From the NCBI GenBank assembly GCA_028753945.1, contig JAPNXP010000001.1:3772501-3836500 (forward strand): DNA of 64,000 nt, read 5' to 3'. The notes under the pieces were generated by a model that made no database searches, was not told the origin of the DNA, and saw nothing but the letters and a program-made list of their open reading frames with translations. Positions 57,046 to 64,000 of this stretch are shown one piece after another. Numbering within the stretch: the stretch's first letter is position 1; each line of letters opens with the position of its first letter. A program made the translations under genes and the position numbers. This DNA is from Hexactinellida sp. DTS-2022 (Eukaryota > Porifera > Hexactinellida).

Positions 57046-57540
57046 ATTGTACTTCTTCCTTTCTCCGACAACTTTTACCAACATTAATTCGACTACTTGC
57101 TCAGGATTAAACTCAAGTACAGCAAGCAGAATTGCATAGTGTGTTGCAAAGAGACCAGAAAATGTCTCCACAACAGGATGCTGAGCTGTAGAAACCAGCT
57201 CATGATTGAGAATCAGTGTTGATCCCTATCACAAAGCCAGACACAATGAGTTATATCACCCCGATAAATTTAATAGGATGTACCAAGAGTAAAGAAGACG
57301 ATATTTACATAATTGGGACTTCTGAAGGCATTCTTGCGAACCAGTTCGATGTCTATACTTCTAAAATTCTTCCCTTGCACAACAATAACCCAAACTAAAG
57401 CAATGCGTAAGGCTTCATTAGGATTGAATATGGTTCTTCTTTCCGTTTTAAGTTTTGCAAGACTCATAGATGTCTTTGCAAAAAGGCAGGGCGGAGTTGT
57501 AACAGTAAATGCCATAAGGGAAAAGCGTGTTTCAACAATA
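57045..57540 (-). pseudogene. Unidentified protein-like relic
   Basis: On the minus strand, 57225-57045 reads an open, hydrophobic C-terminus (STLILNHELVSTAQHPVVET and AILLAVLEFNPEQVVELMLV, ending KVVGERKKYN then stop). Further upstream, 57515-57270 is open in a different frame. The frame difference of two implies a frameshift or an intron. I recognise no family, and overlapping plus-strand frames are also open, so the coding strand of the upstream part is uncertain. Confidence 0.3.
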
Positions 57541-57641
57541 CTACCACTAGCACCACCCTTATAAAGTCATATATTTAACTACCCTTAAAATAAATTACAC
57601 ATTAATGTGTTATGTTTAGTCAAAAAATGGTCCTCGCTTAT

Positions 57642-57940
57642 CAGTGCTCGACAAAATGAAATTTTGATGGTGGCTAATTAAGCCACCACATCACTTTTCT
57701 GGTGGCTAAAGAATAAACAACTGCCGGTTTAACAAACCATTGATGACTTATCACAGATCTGATGCCGTAAAACAACACTAATGTTATTAACAAATGAGCA
57801 ACGATAAATATTATCTACACCAATTCTAATAATTCACAATTTATGGTAGAATAGTTAAGCCACCAAAGGCAAAATTTGGTGGCTTAAATATGATTTTTGG
57901 TGGCTAACGCCACAAAAACCACCTAATTAGTCGAGCACTG
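57642..57940. mobile_element. hAT-type MITE, CAGTGCTCGAC family, copy 1
   Basis: Ends CAGTGCTCGAC and GTCGAGCACTG, with the perfect 8-bp duplication TCGCTTAT at 57634-57641 and 57941-57948. GGTGGCTTAATTAGCCACC palindromes lie inside. Copy 2 is at 59379-59678 in the opposite orientation. Confidence 0.95.
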
Positions 57941-57948
57941 TCGCTTAT

Positions 57949-58179
57949 AGATAATAGTATTTGCTTCCTACTTTTCGTACAATAATATTTTAATTATTAG
58001 TACCAGATGCATTGCATGATTATACAGACAGGTCTGCTAAATAAGAAAAACTTTATTATTAATTAACAATTTACATATGGTTTGCATTAAGTTGAGTTCG
58101 ATTATTATGAAGTCTCTCTCTTGTGAACACAATATTTGGTCCCTTGAATGCTCATAATAAACTGTAATTGTATCATCTT
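57949..58179. other. AT-rich sequence without a gene
   Basis: Nothing recognised. Confidence 0.35.
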
Positions 58180-58464
58180 TCTATACCATTAAAAGAGAAA
58201 CCTTTATATATATGTGTGTGTATATAATATATATTTGTTTGTATGTTCCGAGTTGATTGAAGAAACTGGACGGTTTCCAAATGTGATTTTTGGCAAATAG
58301 GGGTAACTTTTGGCACCCGCCAACAAGTTAAGGTTTCCACTCAAATTTCTCACACCTCGACAAGTTATGACGTCATTGTCTCATTACGAGAACCCTGAAA
58401 ATTCACTTAACCGCACATAATTCCCGCCCTCTAAGAGATAAAAATCTGAAAATTTAATAGAACA

Positions 58465-59371
58465 CGAGCCCTTCGGTCTCGGTCGCTTTGCGACAGATCG
58501 GTGCTACGCACCTCAAGTTAACGGCCGCTATGCAGCCTTACTCCTCACCCTTTCTGCCATGGAAAGGGAAGTTATATAGATCCCTATAAAAGATTTCAAT
58601 TTTTTTAACTTGTTTTTCATATTCTAAAATTATATATGCGAAATTCGTGACAGCATACTTGTTTAATAATAATACCCCTTGAAAGCAAACTTCTAGGTTC
58701 ATTATAAATTTTCATTAATTTGTTTACCTATTTTGTGTAAACAACAAAATAAATATTCATATTAGAAAATTGTAAATGCAAAATTCGTGATCAGCATACT
58801 TTTACCTATAATACCCGGTGAAAGCTAACTTCTAGGTTGATTTTGAATTTCATCAATTTGTTTACTTATTTTTGTGAACAACAACAACAAATATTAATAT
58901 TTTAAATTTATAAATTCGAAATTCGTGTTCAGCATTCTTGTTAACCTATAATACCCATTGGAAGCTAACTTCTGGGTTGATTTTGAATTTTCATTAATTT
59001 GTTTACATATTTGTGTCAACAACAACAACAAATATTCATATTAAAAATTTGTAAATGCGAAATTCGTGTTCAGCATATTTGCTTACCTATAATCCCCGTT
59101 GAAAGCAAACTTCTAGGTTGATTTTGAATTTTCATCAATTTGTTTACTTATTTGTGTCAACAACAACAATAAATAATCATATTAGAAATTTGTAAATGCG
59201 AAATTCGTGTTCAGCATACTTGTTTACCTATTATAACATTTGGAACATAGTCTCTATCTCAATTATAAATGCGGTTTCTAGTCCCCCATCACTTTAATAC
59301 AATCCGGACAAACAAACAAACAAACAAACACACACACACACACAACAACAATCGAGATTTAATAATATAGA
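58465..59371 (-). mobile_element. Helitron family B, copy B3, with internal ~140-bp repeats
   Basis: On the minus strand it starts TCTATATTATTAAATC, then TG/TTTG runs, and ends GAAGGGCTCG. It lies exactly between A58464 and T59372 of Helitron A3; uninterrupted A copies at 20305-20338 and near 21860 show the empty A|T site. About 58620-59260 is five tandem copies of a unit of about 140 bp with AAATTCGTGTTCAGCATAC and AAAGCTAACTTCTAGGTTGA. Confidence 0.85.
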
Positions 59372-59378
59372 TGTACAT

Positions 59379-59678
59379 CAGTGCTCGATAAATTAAGTGG
59401 TTTGGTGGCGTTAGCCACCAAAAATCTTATATAAGGCACCAAATTTTGCCTTTGGTGGCTTAACTAATCTACCATAAATTGTGGATTATTTTACTTTGTA
59501 TAGATTATATTTTTCGTGACATCATTTGTTATTAATATTAGTGTTGTTTTACGGCATCAGAACTTTGTTAAGTCATCAGTGGTTTGTTAAATCGGCCGTT
59601 GTTTATTCCTTAGCCACCAGAAAAAGTGGGGTGGTGGCTTAATTAGCCACCATCAAAATTTCATTTTGTCGAGCACTA
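59379..59678. mobile_element. hAT-type MITE, CAGTGCTCGAC family, copy 2
   Basis: Ends CAGTGCTCGA and TCGAGCACTA, with the perfect 8-bp duplication ATGTACAT at 59371-59378 and 59679-59686. The left duplication includes the terminal base of Helitron B3, so this MITE came last. Confidence 0.93.
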
Positions 59679-60079
59679 ATGTACATTAATGATGCGGACA
59701 CGTTGGTCACACCAGATCGCCACTATGCTAACTCATTATCGCATGATGACGTAATCGTTAAAATTTCACATTGTTAAATTTGATTATTTAGGCCTATTTA
59801 CGCTTTATAATAAATATTAGGAGTATATAAACCACACACCAACCGCGCGGTTGGTATGTGGTTGTGTTCTGCCGCGAAGCGACCTAGCAAGCGAAGCGCG
59901 CTAGTATCAATTATAATCAAATGTTATATCACACTGATACACAGAAATTCACAATTCGTGTTAAAATTAATAAGCAACATTGACATCAAAAATAAACAAA
60001 AGTGCGTTGTATACACTGGTGTATATACACTAATAGCCAATATACATACTGGTTTATAAAGTGCATATACCCTGCAATA

Positions 60080-60660
60080 GCATTGCCCTTCTCAAAATAT
60101 CACTCATATCAAATATGTTTAACTAGTGACTTGCAAATTACAAGTACTTAAATCAGTATCCTGCTATTTGGGATTAAGAATGTCAAAACTTAATGCTACT
60201 TAATAATCCAAGATTTAACATAATAAATTGTTTTATTAATATTAATTCGTTGCATTACTCTCAATATGTCATTATTATGCAGAAGATATTGGTACTAAAT
60301 AGGTGAATAACTTTGATAGTAATATGCATACTTACGTGATTGACATAAGCTAATAATACATCACCAATAGTAGTGAGCTGATGGAAACCAAACTGGAGCA
60401 ATTAAAGAATGCGATTTCGGAATTATTGTAGGTGAAGATAAATCGTCAAACCTCAATATGTGCAATGACGCAGCCATGTGAGGTTACATTATTGTTAACG
60501 CCTATATCAGATTATGACTTCACAATGTAACCTTTTCCTTAATATCTTTTGCAAATATGACTCGATTAGTATAAATTTTATATGAAAATAGACAACACAT
60601 AAAGGAATACCGTATTTATACGAATAATCGCCTACCTCCAATAATCGCCCCCCTAAAGCA
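60080..60660. repeat. Family B-related Helitron body
   Basis: Matches 35790-36130 in blocks: AGTATCCTGCTATTTGGGA, GATTTCGGAATTATTGTAGG and AAACCTCAATATGTGCAATG. It leads directly into the second hairpin-repeat block. Confidence 0.6.
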
Positions 60661-63088
60661 ACAAATAAAAAAAATACAAAATTGCACCCTGTGCCGACGC
60701 ATGTTCCTTTGGTGGCACTATATTTTGTTGGTTGTTTATTGATAGTGCCTCCAAAGGAACATGCTGTCGGCACAGGCTGCAATTTTGTATTTTTTTTTGC
60801 CATGTCATCATCACTATGAAGGTGTCAAATTATTTCAAAAAGGTGTTACACAAGGCATCGACCCTTAGAGTGGTGGAAGTTTCCATTTAGTTCACTTCAT
60901 TTTAGAGATATTCAAGTTTGAGTAGAATATAATAGCTGATGACTCAGCATTTTTTATGTGAGTGTTGGGTCATCACCCAACATCAACTAACTCATTTTAA
61001 ATATCGAATTAACAAAATTGTAAAAACACATTTTTTTGGCGATGTCATCATCACCTCAAGGTGTCAAGGCCCACTTGTATAGGTGGCACGTGCCATAAGG
61101 ACCAATTGATAAATTGAAAGTTTGTTTCTATCTTCTATGATCTCTGAGATTTATGATATTTAGCTAATTAGTATAAAAATTTATTTAATGTATTAATTAT
61201 TTAACATCATTATTATATACAGCAAAATAAATTAAATTCAAATATTTGCAATTAATAATAATTTAAATTGAATTCACTATAATATTTGAATTCCACGCAC
61301 TCGATAACCCCAATAATCTAATTGGAACCGTCTCTATAAAGTTAAATACAAAAGGAATTTATTATAATTAATTACGTCAGTACATTAATTGTGCAAGAAT
61401 ATTCTCGCCGAAATATATATAATCACTTAATCTGTCGTTGTTGTGGAATGTAAAATCTTAACTGTTCTATCATAAACCATCTTGAGTTTAATGCCATTCA
61501 TTCATTATGTAGTGATAATAAGTTATATTATTTGTTAATTATTTTAGCAATGTTATCCATGGTTGGTTGAGTTGAGTCAACAAATTCCTTATATTATATT
61601 ATTTTATTTAATCCATTGTATAGTAATACTACAATTAAATAGAAGCCAGCTGGAATTTATAAGTTAAATCAATATAATTATCGCAAGTTGAATCACTAGA
61701 GTAGGATTTAACAAGTTAAATCAATATAATTATTACAAGTTGAAACAATAGAATTAGATTTAACACTTTTAAAGAAATGGAAGTGTGAGTAAACAAAGAA
61801 ATTTCAACCCCCATTTATGGCAGAAATTGACCCCTTTATTGAAAAATTTCTTCTTCCATCAGACGCAGAATTTTATGGTGAATCCAAATATGAAATAAAA
61901 TTTGGGGGTTTATTAAAGCATATTTTGAGTTATGGACCAGACAAATTTTGAAAGGTGTTAAAGATGTGTGCAAAATTTCGTAATCAAAAATCGTAACCCC
62001 AGGTGCAAATTAGAAGGGCACTTCGCATCTACATGGCAAGTTTCAGCCCTCAATGTATAAAGGTGTGGCCAGGGTACCGTCTACGGAGAAAAAAAAAAAT
62101 CCAAAATTGCACCCTGTGCCGACGCATGTTCCTTTGGTGGCACTATATTTTGTTGGTTGTTTATTGATAGTGCCTCCAAAGGAACATGCTGTCGGCTCAG
62201 GCTGCAATTTTGGATTTTTTTTTGCCAAGTCATCAACGCCCAAGGTGTGAAGAAGCATTTGTTAATTGGTCCGAGTCACAAGGAACGGTAGATAAATTTG
62301 AAGTTTGTTTCTATCTTAAACCATCTTGAGTTTGATGCCATTCATTCATTATGTATTGATAATAAATTATATTATTAGTTATTTATCTTAGCATTGTTAT
62401 CCACGGTTGAGTTGAATTAAGTCAACAAATTCCTTATATTATATTATTTTATTTAATCCATTGTATGGTAAATTAAATAGAAGCCAGCTGCAATTTATAA
62501 GTTAAATCAATTTAATTATCGCAAGTTGAATCAATAGAGTAAGATTTAACAAGTTAAATCAATATAATTATTACAAGTTGAAACAATGGAATTAGATTTA
62601 ACAGTTATACTGAAACTGAAGTGTGAGTAAACAAAGAAATTTCAACCCCCATTTATGGCAGAAATAAAACTCTTTATTGAAAGTTTTCTTCTCCCATCAG
62701 ACGCGGAATTTTATGGTGAATCCAAATGTGAAATAAAATTTGGGGGTTTAGTAAAACAATTTTTGAGTTATGGACCAGACAAAATTTGAAAGGTGTTAAA
62801 GATGTGTCAAAAATTTCTTAATCAAAAATCGTTACCCCAGGTGCAAATTAGACGGTCCCATCGCACCTGCATGCAAAGTTTAAGCCCATCAACTATAAAG
62901 CTCTGGCCAGGGCACCGTCTACGGAGAAAAAAAAAATAATAAAAATAATAAAGGCAGTGATTCTAATACTGGGCCACTATACTATAGTATAGTCGGCACA
63001 GTAATAATAATAATAATAATAATAATATAAATAAAGGCAGTGATTCCAATACTGGGCCACTATACTATAGTATAGTCGGCACAGTAAA
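60661..63088. repeat. Hairpin-repeat block, second locus
   Basis: Repeats the order of 28.96-31.2 and 33.2-33.8 kb: hairpin (60669-60795), the ACTCGATAACCCC block, unit with hairpin (62097-62217), another unit, and the palindrome pair CTATACTATAGTATAG (62950-63088). Open frames are repeat artefacts. Confidence 0.8.
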
Positions 63089-63700
63089 AATTTATTACTG
63101 CTACCCGGAGTAAATATTTATATCTAATATAACTTACAATACGAATATCAACCGATTATCAAAAATAAACTGTAATAAAATGTGATATTCTAGAAAATTG
63201 CTCAAAATTACTGGTCCAAAAATGGAGTAAAAAACAATAATCGCCAGGGCTACTATTCGAGTAAATACGGTACCTATATCAAAATTTTCAATTTATACGA
63301 ACTTGCATAGGGAAAGTTATTAGTTAAAATGTGTCCTGTTATTTTTAACACTATGTGGGTGATCTGATTTGTTTGGTTAAGAAGAATGCACTTTAGTAGT
63401 TTGACTTCTCTGATGCTTGCTTATTTATTACACTTATATTGGCTCCCTATAAATAAGACTATTAATGAAATTTCGTTACTTCTAACCTATACTGAAATGA
63501 ATAAATTCAGTAATTTATTCATCTATGATTTAGTTCTGTCTAATCGTGAGATGTATTATTTTCATTATTTCTATCAAATTAATTAATTAATTCACTAACC
63601 AAGGATTCAGCTCCTGCAAAATAAATGGTTTATAGTGAGATGTACGTAATACGTATAATGTTTGTTACTACTATCAATTAAATCAAATATCATACAACAC
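63089..63700. other. AT-rich sequence without a gene
   Basis: No coding or element signal that I trust; the open frame at 63386-63586 is AT-driven. Confidence 0.35.
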
Positions 63701-64000
63701 TGGTTACCTATGCATAATAATGGTTTAATCGTGAGATTAAGACCGCGAAGCGGTATTATTCTCACTTTTAGACAATTATTATGCAGAGATTAAATCCAGA
63801 ATTAATAATTTACTTTGCAATACAATTTACTGAAATAATCAATAGCGTATAATTTACTAACCACATGTTTCAATTTATTTGAGCTACACGCTAACCTTTT
63901 AATATAGCTGAACGAGCTACCCTTAAGAATTATTAAGCTATTAATTAACTAAAATAATTAATAACTTTTGAGCAATGAGAATAACTTACACGACATAATT
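63701..64000 (-). repeat. Inverted copy of the 28.5-28.96 kb segment
   Basis: Complementary to 28.5-28.96 kb (TGCATAATAATGGTTTAA, CTGGATTTAATCTCTGCATA, AAAGTAATT). Contains the GACCGCGAAGCGGT hairpin. It runs off the window. Confidence 0.7.

Larger units (their letters stand above)
58180..59904 (+). mobile_element. Helitron family A, copy A3 (interrupted)
   Basis: 5' end TCTATACCATTAAAAGAG; 3' end with palindrome ACCAACCGCGCGGTTGGT, then GCGAAGCGCGCTAG followed by T59905. It carries Helitron B3 (58465-59371) and a hAT MITE (59379-59678). The base before the 5' end is T rather than the expected A. No proteins are encoded. Confidence 0.75.

Noticed and set aside
49280..64000. Upstream exons of the PKC gene
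   Set aside because: I looked on the minus strand for activation-loop and C1-domain sequence and found none that I could support.
1..64000. tRNA, rRNA or other structural RNA genes
   Set aside because: No cloverleaf or rRNA-like stretch was recognised; a covariance-model scan would be needed to exclude small ones.

Overview
This is a gene-poor, AT-rich window from an animal nuclear genome. Three things point to an animal: exons of a WNK kinase and of a novel-type protein kinase C, both with clean GT/AG splice sites; several THAP-domain relics; and a very dense load of eukaryotic transposons (hAT, Tc1/mariner-Tigger, Helitron, P-like, MULE, Ty3, a non-LTR relic and a TTAA-targeting element). 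I cannot name the species from the sequence alone. A non-bilaterian or other invertebrate with an AT-rich genome fits, but that is inference.

Host genes. A WNK gene runs on the minus strand: exon 1 is at 18267-18815 and exon 2 at 4029-4195. They join in phase across a 14.1-kb intron filled with transposons, and the rest of the kinase lies left of the window. The last exon of a protein kinase C is on the minus strand at 48819-49279; its upstream exons are not recognisable in the window. A small single-exon RING-finger ORF is at 54024-54461 (+). One unidentified ORF (9813-10142, minus) sits inside the WNK intron.

Mobile DNA, left to right. 0.4-18 kb: nested hAT and Tigger MITEs, a Tc1-type MITE, the 3' end of a non-LTR element, and a roughly 1.8-kb foldback inverted repeat. 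20.0-37.9 kb: one small hAT-type element, recognisable by its two ends and a perfect 8-bp target duplication, has been blown up to 17.8 kb by insertions within insertions. They include three sequential Helitrons, a 3.5-kb long-inverted-repeat element with MULE debris in its centre, a 2.65-kb P-like element with perfect 31-bp inverted repeats and a decayed THAP transposase, an array of a hairpin-bearing repeat, and a 1.6-kb TTAA-flanked element. 38-47 kb: a decayed THAP exon pair, a Ty3-type integrase relic, several hAT MITEs and another foldback. 50-57.6 kb: Tigger/hAT nests, a decayed THAP + FLYWCH + MULE transposase gene and minisatellites. 57.6-64 kb: another Helitron-in-Helitron plus hAT nest and a second copy of the hairpin-repeat block.

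Ten hAT-type elements have perfect 8-bp target duplications and six more have one mismatch. Several Helitron boundaries can be fixed to the base, because the uninterrupted target is present elsewhere in the window. Most of the short open reading frames are chance frames in repeats and are not listed.
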